From the NCBI RefSeq assembly GCF_002341865.1, contig NZ_DDOV01000061.1, positions 40,195 to 62,611 on the forward strand: 22,417 nucleotides of DNA, read 5' to 3'. A program made the translations under genes and the position numbers. The notes below the pieces were generated by a model. That model was not told the origin of the DNA and made no database searches. It saw only the letters and a list, made by a program, of their open reading frames with translations. This document shows, piece after piece, positions 6,717 through 13,917 of the stretch (its first letter is position 1; each line of letters starts with the position of its first letter). This DNA is from Clostridium sp. UBA2485. GTDB lineage: Bacteria > Bacillota > Clostridia > Clostridiales > Clostridiaceae.

Positions 6717-8114
6717 ATGGGGAGAATTTCAGAGCTATTTGCTCCAAAAGATATGACTGAGGGTACACCTTGGAAACGAATTGTTGAATTTGCATTACCA
6801 ATGTTAATAGGTAATATAGCTCAGCAATTTTATAATACTGCAGATTCTATTATTGTAGGTAGATATGTAGGTGACAATGCACTTGCTGCTGTTGGCAGTG
6901 CAGCTCCAATATTAAATCTTCTACTTGTACTTTTCGTTGGAATTGCAACAGGTGCAGGTATCATGGTTGCTCAGTATTTTGGTGCAAAAGAGCGCGAGCA
7001 TTTATCACACACTATTGGTGTTTGTATAACACTCACTGCTATTGCATCAGTAATAATAATGATTATTGGTCCTATTGTAACGCGTCCATTACTTTCTTTT
7101 CTTAATACACCAGAGTCTATAATAGATTGGTGTGCAGAATATCTTATTATTTATTATCTTGGTATTGCAGGATTTGCTTATTATAATATCTTAGCAGGAG
7201 TTCTTCGTGGACTTGGTGATTCTTTATCAGCGCTTGTTTTTTTACTTATTGCTACAGTTTTAAATGTAGGGCTTGATCTTTGGTTCGTTGCAGGACTGGG
7301 ACTAGGCGTTCCAGGTGTTGCTCTTGCTACCGTTATTGCCCAAGGAATATCAGCAGTTCTTTGTGTTATTAAATTAGCAAGAATGAAAAACACTTTTGAT
7401 TTTAGTCTTAAGATGTTAAAACCAAAAAAGGAGTATTCTAGTAAGCTTATAAAACTCGGACTACCATCTGGCCTCACACAGGGAATATTTTCTATTGCAA
7501 TGATAGCTGTACAATCACTAACTAACAGCTTTGGAGAAATGGTTATTGCATGTAATGTAATTGTTATGCGCGTGGATGCTTTTGCTATGATGCCTAACTT
7601 TACCTTTGGTAATGCCATGACAACTTATTCCGGACAAAATATTGGTGCGAGAAAAATGGACAGAGTTGAAAAAGGAACTAAAGATGGTGTCATAATTGCT
7701 GTTAGTGTTTCTACTGTGATAACAATATTAATATTAATTTTTGGTAAATATCTTATGGGCATATTTACAGATACTAAAGAATTAGTTGATTTAAGTATGC
7801 ATATGATGAGAATTCTTGCAGTAGGTTACATTGCAATGGCAGTAACACAGAGCTTATTAGGAGTAATGAGAGGTGCTGGAGATACAATGACGCCTATGTG
7901 GATTTCAATAATTACTACAGTAGTTCTACGTGTACCAGTTGCATATGGTATTGCTTATTTAACCCGTAGTGCAGCTTATCCTACAGGTAGACCAGAATCT
8001 ACTTTTATTTCATTACTTGTTTCTTGGACAATGGGAGCTATTATAACCGTAATTTTCTTTAGGAGAGGTAAATGGAAGAATAAAGGTTTTGCTGGAAATG
8101 ATTTAAGCATTTAA
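6717..8114 (+). CDS. MATE family multidrug/Na+ antiporter
   Basis: A 465-residue polytopic membrane protein of the MATE family (COG0534). These proteins export cationic drugs or metabolites in exchange for Na+ or H+. About twelve hydrophobic segments are visible in two homologous halves. The first half opens with FALPMLIGNIAQQFYNTAD and IIVGRYVG, the second with KLGLPSGLTQGIFSIAM. Length is normal. GGGGG at 6705-6709 precedes the ATG. The gene is monocistronic and its substrate cannot be predicted. It is unlike the second MATE gene at 8725 (different N-terminal signature), so the two are not a recent duplication. Confidence 0.93.
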   Translation: MGRISELFAPKDMTEGTPWKRIVEFALPMLIGNIAQQFYNTADSIIVGRYVGDNALAAVGSAAPILNLLLVLFVGIATGAGIMVAQYFGAKEREHLSHTIGVCITLTAIASVIIMIIGPIVTRPLLSFLNTPESIIDWCAEYLIIYYLGIAGFAYYNILAGVLRGLGDSLSALVFLLIATVLNVGLDLWFVAGLGLGVPGVALATVIAQGISAVLCVIKLARMKNTFDFSLKMLKPKKEYSSKLIKLGLPSGLTQGIFSIAMIAVQSLTNSFGEMVIACNVIVMRVDAFAMMPNFTFGNAMTTYSGQNIGARKMDRVEKGTKDGVIIAVSVSTVITILILIFGKYLMGIFTDTKELVDLSMHMMRILAVGYIAMAVTQSLLGVMRGAGDTMTPMWISIITTVVLRVPVAYGIAYLTRSAAYPTGRPESTFISLLVSWTMGAIITVIFFRRGKWKNKGFAGNDLSI

Positions 8115-8237
8115 TTCAATTCACAACTTAATCTAATTCACAATGAACAATGCACAATTCACAATTTGGGATATTTCTCAGCAATAGCTGAGAAATTTAG
8201 AATTAATTAACTGTAGCGGCGAACAGTGTTCGCCGTC
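8115..8237 (+). repeat. Intergenic repeat, copy 1, ending in a GGCGAACA palindrome
   Basis: The element begins with AATTCACAATGCACAATTC-like short repeats. It has a hairpin TTTCTCAGC-AATA-GCTGAGAAA (8174-8195) and ends with GGCGAACAGTGTTCGCC (8218-8234). A second copy follows at 8388 and an inverted, truncated copy is at 19165. The 8174-8195 hairpin may also help stop transcription of the MATE gene, though no good T-run follows. Confidence 0.75.
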
Positions 8238-8330
8238 ACAAAAATCTATTAAAGAAATTAATTTCTAAAAAATTAATTTCCTCCATAATTGTCAATTGTC
8301 CATAGTCAATTCTCCATTGATTAAAGATAT

Positions 8331-8386
8331 GGGGACGGTTCATTACAAATTATAAAATGAAAATTATTAAAAAGAATGAACCGTTT
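8331..8386. repeat. Small inverted-repeat element with a GGGGACGGTTC end
   Basis: ACGGTTCATT (8335-8344) and AATGAACCGT (8375-8384) are perfect 10-bp inverted ends of a roughly 56-bp unit that starts with GGGGACGGTTC. From memory, similar GGGGACGGTTC sequences flank Y1 (IS200-like/REP-associated) transposase genes in Firmicutes. No transposase is present, so this would be a non-autonomous or relic element. Confidence 0.5.
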
Positions 8387-8387
8387 C

Positions 8388-8480
8388 TTAATTCAATTCA
8401 CAATTCATAATTTTGGATATTTCTCAGCAACTGCTTATAAATTTAGAATTGATAAATTGTAGCGGAGAACAGTGTTCTCC
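8388..8480 (+). repeat. Intergenic repeat, copy 2
   Basis: This is homologous to copy 1 over the GGATATTTCTCAGCAA and AATTTAGAATT segments, and the terminal palindrome reads GGAGAACAGTGTTCTCC (8464-8480). Relative to copy 1 the third base and its partner have both changed, so the pairing is kept. The first hairpin has decayed (CTGCTTATAAAT instead of GCTGAGAAAT). Confidence 0.75.
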
Positions 8481-8640
8481 AGAAAATCCAAATTGAGTTC
8501 TATTATCAGATGTTTTATAGAGAGTTGATATTTCAATAAATAATATTTTTAAATATCATCTTAATACTAAAATTGATAAATATATGATATTGTAAATCAT
8601 ATTTATAGAATCAAGTAGAAAAATTTAATAATATTAAATA
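8481..8640. other. AT-rich spacer without recognised content
   Basis: Between the repeats I see no credible gene, only AT-rich sequence with short dyads such as ATATGATATTGTAAATCATAT near 8581-8602. Confidence 0.5.
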
Positions 8641-8641
8641 T

Positions 8642-8666
8642 AAAAAAATGGCGAACAATGTTCGCC
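8642..8666 (-). terminator. Palindromic repeat serving as terminator for the minus-strand MATE gene
   Basis: Read on the minus strand, GGCGAACATTGTTCGCC (8666-8650) is an 8-bp GC-rich stem and is followed directly by ATTTTTTTA. It lies 58 bases past the stop of the MATE gene at 8725. The same palindrome at 8218 and 8464 has no T-run. Confidence 0.75.
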
Positions 8667-8699
8667 GCTACAAAAATATATTAAAGAAATTAATTTTAA
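8650..8699. repeat. Third palindrome copy with shared right flank
   Basis: After GGCGAACAATGTTCGCC the sequence continues with ACAAAAAT-TATTAAAGAAATTAATTT. This is the same right flank as follows the palindrome of copy 1 (8231-8269), so the flank is part of the repeat unit. Confidence 0.7.
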
Positions 8700-8724
8700 A
8701 TTATTTACCTAAATGAAAGCCCTT

Positions 8725-10098
8725 TTATAGATTTACACAATCACTTTTCTCTTCTTTTAGAGATGGCCAAACTGTAAATAGCATTGTTACATAACAAGCT
8801 GTTCCTCCTAAGAAGTTTGAGATTGGTTCTGCTAAAAATACTCCTGTAGTTCCCAAATTGAACATTCTTGGCAAAATTAAAGTAAGAGGAACTACAATAA
8901 TTATTTTACGAAGTAGTGAAAAGAATACTGCTTGTTTAGATTTGCCTAAGGCAACATAGGTAGATTGTCCTGCAAATTGTAATGACATAGCAAAGAAACC
9001 AAAGAAATAAATATTCATTGAAGGAACCCCTTTTTGAATTAGCTCAGGTTCACTATTGAATATTCGTATAAAGAACTCTGGAAACATTCTTAAAATAAGC
9101 CAAATTAAAGTTGTATATAGAATACAAACTATAGACATAAATTTAATTCCACTTCGTACTCTTTTATATTCTTTTGCACCATAATTGAATCCTAAGACTG
9201 GCTGAGATCCATTAGTAATACCACTTACTGGCATCATAATAATTTCACGAATTGAATTAATGACTGTCATAATACCTACATATAAGTCTCCACCGTAAGA
9301 TTGTAAAGTAATATTACAAATAATTTGAACGGTACTATTAGTAAGTGCCATAATAAAGGTAGATAATCCAAGAGAAACAATTCTTTTCAATATGGATAAG
9401 TCTATTTTAAAGTTTTTAAATTTAAGCTTTAATATTGTATTTTTTCCTGTTAAAAACTTTAATACCCAAAGTGATGATAAAAACTGTGATATTATGGTAG
9501 CGAAGGCTGCACCCTTAACTTCCATATTAAATACAAAGATAAAAATAGGGTCTAAGACAATATTTATAATAGCACCTAAAAGAATAGTCATCATACCCAT
9601 TCTGCCAAAGCCTTGAGAGTTAATAAAGCTATTCATTCCAAGACTAATCATAACAAAGATAGTTCCTAGTAGATAAATACTAATATAATCATTAGCATAG
9701 GAAAATGTAGCATTACTAGCACCAAAAAGAAAAAGCAGCGGCTTTTTAAAAATTAATCCTAATACTGTAAGTGCTATGCCAGAGATAATCAAAAGAGCAA
9801 AGGAATTACCCATAATTTTTTCAGCTTCTTCATTATCACCTTTACCTCGAGCAATAGAACAAAGTGGTGCTCCACCCATACCAAAGAGATTCGCAAATGC
9901 CATTATAATTGTAATAATAGGAAATGTAACTCCAATACCAGTAAGAGCTAAAGTCGATGCATTTGGAAGTCTACCAATATACATACGATCAACTATGTTA
10001 TAAAGTATATTGATTAATTGAGCCAAAGTCATTGGTAATGCTAAGCTCAGTATGCTTTTTGGCACACTTCCTTTAGTAAAATCATTTTTTCGTTTCAT
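8725..10098 (-). CDS. MATE family efflux protein, MepA-like
   Basis: A 457-residue MATE transporter with about twelve membrane segments. The start FTKGSVPKSILSLALPMTLAQL, with NILYNIVDRMYIGRL and later INIVLDPIFIF followed by VKGAAFATIISQ, is the pattern of the MepA-like branch, which in Staphylococcus aureus exports quaternary ammonium and other cationic drugs. The sequence KGSVPK and the AGGAGG at 10105-10110 support the ATG at 10098. It is convergent with the MATE gene at 6717 and transcribed alone. No MarR-type regulator (as MepR in S. aureus) is adjacent. Substrate is unknown. Confidence 0.92.
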   Translation of the reverse strand: MKRKNDFTKGSVPKSILSLALPMTLAQLINILYNIVDRMYIGRLPNASTLALTGIGVTFPIITIIMAFANLFGMGGAPLCSIARGKGDNEEAEKIMGNSFALLIISGIALTVLGLIFKKPLLFLFGASNATFSYANDYISIYLLGTIFVMISLGMNSFINSQGFGRMGMMTILLGAIINIVLDPIFIFVFNMEVKGAAFATIISQFLSSLWVLKFLTGKNTILKLKFKNFKIDLSILKRIVSLGLSTFIMALTNSTVQIICNITLQSYGGDLYVGIMTVINSIREIIMMPVSGITNGSQPVLGFNYGAKEYKRVRSGIKFMSIVCILYTTLIWLILRMFPEFFIRIFNSEPELIQKGVPSMNIYFFGFFAMSLQFAGQSTYVALGKSKQAVFFSLLRKIIIVVPLTLILPRMFNLGTTGVFLAEPISNFLGGTACYVTMLFTVWPSLKEEKSDCVNL

Positions 10099-10110
10099 TA
10101 CCTACCTCCT

Positions 10111-10379
10111 AAAGATATATTGTAGAGGTATAAACTACATTTTTAACTTAGACATACTTAAATAAATAATGAAGCACTATAAGGACTAGTGTTTTTTATA
10201 TGACTTATACCTTTATAACTATACAAGTTTTGAACTCTAAGTATTAAGTATTGGAAGCAACTTCGCAAACTACATAATTAGTTAGAAACTAAAAATCCAT
10301 TTCTAATTTTCAATACCCAATTCTTAATTTTCAATTATTAGGTTAATAAGTTAAGATTTAAGCATGCATCCATATGTAG
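10111..10379. other. Intergenic stretch between divergent genes, no gene seen
   Basis: The 422-base to 437-base gap between the MepA-like gene and the HTH gene is AT-rich. It includes short repeated phrases of the form AATTTTCAATACCCAATTC and AATTTTCAATTATTAGG (10290-10340) that resemble clostridial intergenic repeats. I see no tRNA, riboswitch or plausible coding frame. Confidence 0.5.
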
Positions 10380-10435
10380 TAAAAAATAACCCCAAAGTTT
10401 ATTATACACCATAAATAATGGAAAAAGGGGTTATT
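10380..10435 (-). terminator. Orphan terminator-like hairpin on the minus strand
   Basis: AATAACCCC (10385-10393) and GGGGTTATT (10427-10435) are a perfect 9-bp inverted repeat. On the minus strand the stem ends in TTTTTT. No minus-strand gene ends just to its right, so it may stop antisense transcription or be a relic. Confidence 0.55.
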
Positions 10436-10487
10436 ACACAGGTCAATGTTATAAATATTCCAGATAGATATATTAAATTAACTTTTG

Positions 10488-10496
10488 TGATATAAT
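10488..10496 (+). promoter_or_regulatory. Extended -10 promoter of the HTH gene
   Basis: TGATATAAT (10488-10496) is a TGnTATAAT extended -10 element, 40 bases ahead of the ATG at 10536. No good -35 is visible. Confidence 0.55.
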
Positions 10497-10535
10497 ATGG
10501 ATATTCTAGTAAACTAATTTATGGGAGTGATTAAT

Positions 10536-11567
10536 ATGGGAATTAAAATACTTGATAAATTAAATCCCATTTGTGAAATATTTGGATTGATTTATATGAG
10601 CCAGAACTACGATGAAGTTACTAATCTATTAATAAAAGATCTTAATAATAATGGAATTAATGGAGAACTATTTATAAAGAAAAATCTTAAGATTATTGAT
10701 AAATATATAGAGACGTTTAATAAACATAAGGTTGTTAATGAAAGTGAAGTATTCTTTTTTGATGAAGATGATACAGATATTTTCTTGTTAATTGCATTTA
10801 CTCTAATTAATAATGAAGATTTAATAAATTCCATAGATAATATGACAAATGAAGAGCTTAAAGCTATAATTTTAGATGTTTATAATGAGCAATTTGAACA
10901 AGATAGAACTATAGATTCTATTAGTACATTAAATAATATAATAGAATTTATAAAAGAATTAGACCTTAAAGAAAATACTAAATGGAAGTTAATGATTATT
11001 TTAAATGATCCTAAGAAGTATTATAAATCACTAATTAAAACAATAGAAGATAATAGAAATGCTTATAATGAAGCTTATAAAGCTGTTGAGAAATCATTAT
11101 CTAAATTAATAAGTAATTATATTAAATATGTTAACTTAAATAAATGTGAAGTATTAAATAATATTATAAAAAATAATAATAGTAAAATTAATATAATTCC
11201 TACATTAGCATTTGGAACTTCATTATTTGAATTTAAAAATACATATTTTGTGGGAGTATTATTTGAACTTACATACAATGAGTGCATTAATTCTATGGGA
11301 AACAAAGGAGAACTTGTTTTAAAATTAAAAGCCTTAAGTGATAAAAGTAAATTAGAAATAATAGCTCTTTTAAAAGCTGGACCTAAATATAGTTTAGAGA
11401 TAGCTGAAGCTTTAAATCTTACTCCAGCTACAGTTTCATACCATATGGGATCATTATTAGAGCGTAGTATGGTTGTTGTTGAAAAAAAGCAAGGTAAGGT
11501 ATACTACAATTTAAATAAAATTGGATTAAAAAATTTTATAGATGAACTTAATAGTACATTATTATAG
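10536..11567 (+). CDS. Regulator with ArsR-type C-terminal HTH and unrecognised N-terminal domain
   Basis: I choose the ATG at 10536 because GGGAGTGA lies 6 bases before it; an in-frame ATG at 10521 has no ribosome binding site and would add five residues. The 343-residue protein has a C-terminal winged-helix of about 75 residues. It reads LKALSDKSKLEIIALL, then SLEIAEALNLTPATVSYHMGSL, then a KKQGKVYYNL wing. This is ArsR-like but without the Cys metal motifs. The first 260 residues are Asn/Lys/Ile-rich, largely helical, soluble, and match no domain I recognise. Many such proteins in Firmicutes sense a ligand through the N-terminal part, but that is inference. It stands alone between promoter and terminator, so its targets may be its own promoter or the neighbouring MATE or hydrolase genes. 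Confidence 0.8.
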   Translation: MGIKILDKLNPICEIFGLIYMSQNYDEVTNLLIKDLNNNGINGELFIKKNLKIIDKYIETFNKHKVVNESEVFFFDEDDTDIFLLIAFTLINNEDLINSIDNMTNEELKAIILDVYNEQFEQDRTIDSISTLNNIIEFIKELDLKENTKWKLMIILNDPKKYYKSLIKTIEDNRNAYNEAYKAVEKSLSKLISNYIKYVNLNKCEVLNNIIKNNNSKINIIPTLAFGTSLFEFKNTYFVGVLFELTYNECINSMGNKGELVLKLKALSDKSKLEIIALLKAGPKYSLEIAEALNLTPATVSYHMGSLLERSMVVVEKKQGKVYYNLNKIGLKNFIDELNSTLL

Positions 11568-11572
11568 GAAAG

Positions 11573-11600
11573 TCTCTCAGTATAACTGGGAGATTTTTTT
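11573..11600 (+). terminator. Intrinsic terminator after the HTH gene
   Basis: TCTCTCAGT (11573-11581) pairs with ACTGGGAGA (11585-11593) with one G-U pair around a three-base loop, followed by seven T. Confidence 0.9.
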
Positions 11601-11716
11601 ATTTTGGCTATGTTAAACAATATTGTTGATTTTCACTTAAAATAAAAGGATTCACAATTATGAAGCCCTTTTGTTTCTTTGGTTCGATTAAAACCCATAT
11701 TAGTTAATGATAAATA

Positions 11717-12496
11717 TCAATTTATCACTTTACACTCTTTTGGTAAACTATTTTCATGTATCCATGCTTCTATCATATGATTAAAGAAGTCGGGCATTGC
11801 TAAAGAAACTCCATGTCCAATTTTAGGTATAATCACTCCTATACAATTTGAATTAGCTTCTACAATATCTTTTGCAGAATTTTTCATAATAGCTTTTTCT
11901 TTTTCACCCACAGTAACCAATATTTTTCCATTTGCTTTTCTAAAATCTTTAGGTATTTCAAAGGACATGTTTTCTTCTAATACTCTAACAAGAGTGTCCA
12001 GTTTTATTTGACAACTTTCTTCATAATATTTCTCAAAGTAGTCTTCACTTACATACAATGTTTTTGCCTGTAGTTTGGAAAACCACCTATTTTTAATTAA
12101 TGGAAAGGATAATGTAATAGTAGGTTTTATTAATTTTTTGGTGAATAAAGTTGGTCTGACCAAAGCACTATTTATTATTGCAAAATCAATTAAATCTGGT
12201 TTCATACTTAGTATTTGAATAATTACTTGAGAACCTAATGAAAAACCAACTAGAATTACTTTCTTCCCTCTTGCTTTTACTTCGATTAATTTAATTAATT
12301 CTTCTGCACTACCTTTTATAGAAAAATTAATTTCATAATTGTTTAACCCATGTTCAGGTAAGATTGGAACCATGCAATGATAATGAGTGAAGTATTGAAT
12401 TTGTTTATCCCACATCCAATCACTTACTCCGCCACCATGTAAAAATACCATTAGAGAAGCACTCTTATCACCGCATTCTTGATAATGTAAAGCCAA
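11717..12496 (-). CDS. Alpha/beta hydrolase
   Basis: A roughly 259-residue alpha/beta-hydrolase-fold enzyme. Numbered from a GTG at 12505 (262 residues), the oxyanion-hole motif HGGG is at 23-26, the nucleophile elbow GFSLGS has Ser89, and the catalytic His is His231 in IGHGVS. The acid residue should lie in VTVGEKEKAIM, where the usual Asp is not obvious. I prefer a TTG start at 12496: GAGGTG sits five bases ahead of it, whereas the GTG directly abuts that ribosome binding site. The protein then begins MALHY. No signal peptide or membrane segment. Substrate is unknown; esterases, lactonases and menaquinone-type lyases share this fold. It is downstream of, and in the same orientation as, the phosphotransferase, but a hairpin lies between them. 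Confidence 0.85.
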   Translation of the reverse strand: MALHYQECGDKSASLMVFLHGGGVSDWMWDKQIQYFTHYHCMVPILPEHGLNNYEINFSIKGSAEELIKLIEVKARGKKVILVGFSLGSQVIIQILSMKPDLIDFAIINSALVRPTLFTKKLIKPTITLSFPLIKNRWFSKLQAKTLYVSEDYFEKYYEESCQIKLDTLVRVLEENMSFEIPKDFRKANGKILVTVGEKEKAIMKNSAKDIVEANSNCIGVIIPKIGHGVSLAMPDFFNHMIEAWIHENSLPKECKVIN

Positions 12497-12606
12497 ATGT
12501 TTCACCTCACTTTTTTATGAATCTTATGTTTTTTAGTGTTAGCAATATATTCTTCGATAAAATTTTCAATAAACTATGTTTTAATATAGTGTAGAAATAT
12601 GATAAA

Positions 12607-12638
12607 GACTTATAAATGGACAATTCCATATATAAGTC
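12607..12638 (-). terminator. Probable terminator of the phosphotransferase gene
   Basis: GACTTATA...TGGA-CAAT-TCCA...TATAAGTC is a near-perfect hairpin with one internal AA/TA mismatch. On the minus strand it is followed by TTTATCATATTTC, a moderate release tract. Confidence 0.45.
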
Positions 12639-12707
12639 TCAACATAAAAAGAAAACCAATTAACTGTATTATATATTATGATCATTAGGTAATTTTAAAT
12701 ATATGAT

Positions 12708-13682
12708 TTATAAAGTACCAATAAATGGTGCATTATTAGAAAAGGGAATGAAAAATTCTTTACACCATCTGTTTAAAGCAGCGTTAAACCAATCCCATTG
12801 AGAGGCACTTTCTATGTGAGTAGATATAAATAAAACTATTTGAAATACCATAAATGCTTCTATGTATTTTACTTCTATATCCTCATCAATAATACTTTTA
12901 TAACCGCTGATTATGCACCTTCGTTGTTCTTGCTTATCAAAATGACTAAACAATGAACCTAAATCCATATAATAATGGCTATTTCCACATAAACTAAAAT
13001 CAATAGGTGTTATTCTTCCGTTGTTCATTATCAAATTTGATTTTGAAAGATCAGAATGTACTATGCCTTTTGAATTTTTTTGTAAATCTAAATCATTTAT
13101 ACAATTGATAATTTCATTAATAGCATCCACAATTATTTTAAACTGTTCACTAGAAAAAACATTTAATTTTACACCTGTTTCAATCTTTGAAAGCATATTT
13201 ATTAATAAATTTTTATCATAAGAATATCGATTTAAATTAATGTTTTTAGACCATTGTTTTGAAAAATCATGAAATCGCCCCAACATTTCACCTATTTTAA
13301 ATAAAACTTTATCGGTTAATTCTATTTCTTCAACAGTCTTTCCATCTACCCATGTTAGAAGGGTTACTGGAGTTCCATCACTTAATACTGTCACAAATTC
13401 ACCACTCTTGTTTTTTATAGGTATCTGAATTGGTATTTCAGTCTTTTCACTAATAGCATTTAAAATATTCATCTCACTGATTAATAAATCAATAGAACGC
13501 TCTTTATCTCCGAAAATATCTAGGGAAAAATCATCACTTGGTTTATGTATTCTAATAACATACTTATTATTTAACAAGGTATCTTTTATCTTATATATCT
13601 GGTTCTCATTATGTCGTATAAATTCAATTTGAGGGTGTTGAATTTCATAGTTATATAAAGCTTCTTTTAATAAAGTATTCAT
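12708..13682 (-). CDS. APH-fold phosphotransferase
   Basis: A 324-residue member of the aminoglycoside phosphotransferase/choline kinase-like superfamily, which transfers phosphate from ATP to a small-molecule hydroxyl or to protein. The catalytic loop is His209-Ser-Asp211 with Asn216 (HSDLSKSNL), and the Mg-binding Asp228 is in IDFS. The N-terminal lobe has NKYVIRIHKP, with a Lys or Arg in the nucleotide strand, and the LLTWVDG hinge is typical of the family. Length is normal. AAGGAGGA (13687-13694) precedes the ATG. It is divergent from the ABC exporter at 13918, with 235 bases between them, so shared control is possible. Annotated relatives include SrkA-like kinases, homoserine-kinase-like enzymes and antibiotic kinases; I cannot choose among them. 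Confidence 0.85.
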   Translation of the reverse strand: MNTLLKEALYNYEIQHPQIEFIRHNENQIYKIKDTLLNNKYVIRIHKPSDDFSLDIFGDKERSIDLLISEMNILNAISEKTEIPIQIPIKNKSGEFVTVLSDGTPVTLLTWVDGKTVEEIELTDKVLFKIGEMLGRFHDFSKQWSKNINLNRYSYDKNLLINMLSKIETGVKLNVFSSEQFKIIVDAINEIINCINDLDLQKNSKGIVHSDLSKSNLIMNNGRITPIDFSLCGNSHYYMDLGSLFSHFDKQEQRRCIISGYKSIIDEDIEVKYIEAFMVFQIVLFISTHIESASQWDWFNAALNRWCKEFFIPFSNNAPFIGTL

Positions 13683-13790
13683 AAAATCCTCCTTGGAAAA
13701 TTATTAATCATTTTACTTATTATAATATAATTTCTAGAATATTTAAAATATTGTGCAGATATTACCTTGAAATTGGCTTGGATTAGTTTA

Positions 13791-13808
13791 ATTAGAATTT
13801 AATCTAAT
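13791..13808. promoter_or_regulatory. Dyad upstream of the ABC exporter promoter
   Basis: ATTAGAATTTAATCTAAT has perfect 6-bp arms around ATTTAA and ends five bases before the -35. It uses the same ATTAGA/TCTAAT half-sites as the palindrome at 13862, which suggests a common binding protein. The AT content makes chance occurrence possible. Confidence 0.4.
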
Positions 13809-13812
13809 TTAT

Positions 13813-13841
13813 TTGACAAATATCTAATTTGATAATATGAT
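13813..13841 (+). promoter_or_regulatory. Promoter of the ABC exporter
   Basis: TTGACA (13813-13818), a 17-base spacer and TATGAT (13836-13841). The spacer contains another TCTAAT half-site. Confidence 0.7.
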
Positions 13842-13861
13842 AATAATATAAATTAAACAAC

Positions 13862-13879
13862 CATCTAATTAATTAGATG
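13862..13879. promoter_or_regulatory. Perfect 18-bp palindrome in the ABC exporter leader
   Basis: CATCTAATTAATTAGATG is perfectly symmetrical and lies about 14-31 bases past the expected transcription start. That is a good place for a repressor roadblock. No MarR- or TetR-type gene is adjacent. Confidence 0.5.
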
Positions 13880-13917
13880 AATATTTAATTAAATCTATTT
13901 AAATTAGGAGAAGTGCT

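Noticed and set aside
7181..7618. 145-codon minus-strand frame inside the first MATE gene
   Set aside because: It is a shadow of a strongly recognised membrane protein gene. It has no ribosome binding site and no homology I can see.
8111..8724. CRISPR array in the repeat-rich gap between the MATE genes
   Set aside because: The repeats are irregularly spaced, differ in length and share flanks. There are no regular repeat-spacer units and no cas genes.
10175..10197. CACTA/TAGTG hairpin followed by TTTTTT as a plus-strand terminator
   Set aside because: The stem is only five base pairs and AT-rich, and no plus-strand gene ends upstream of it.
10521..10535. Upstream ATG for the HTH regulator
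   Set aside because: GGGAGTGA lies between it and the second ATG at 10536 and is well placed only for the latter.
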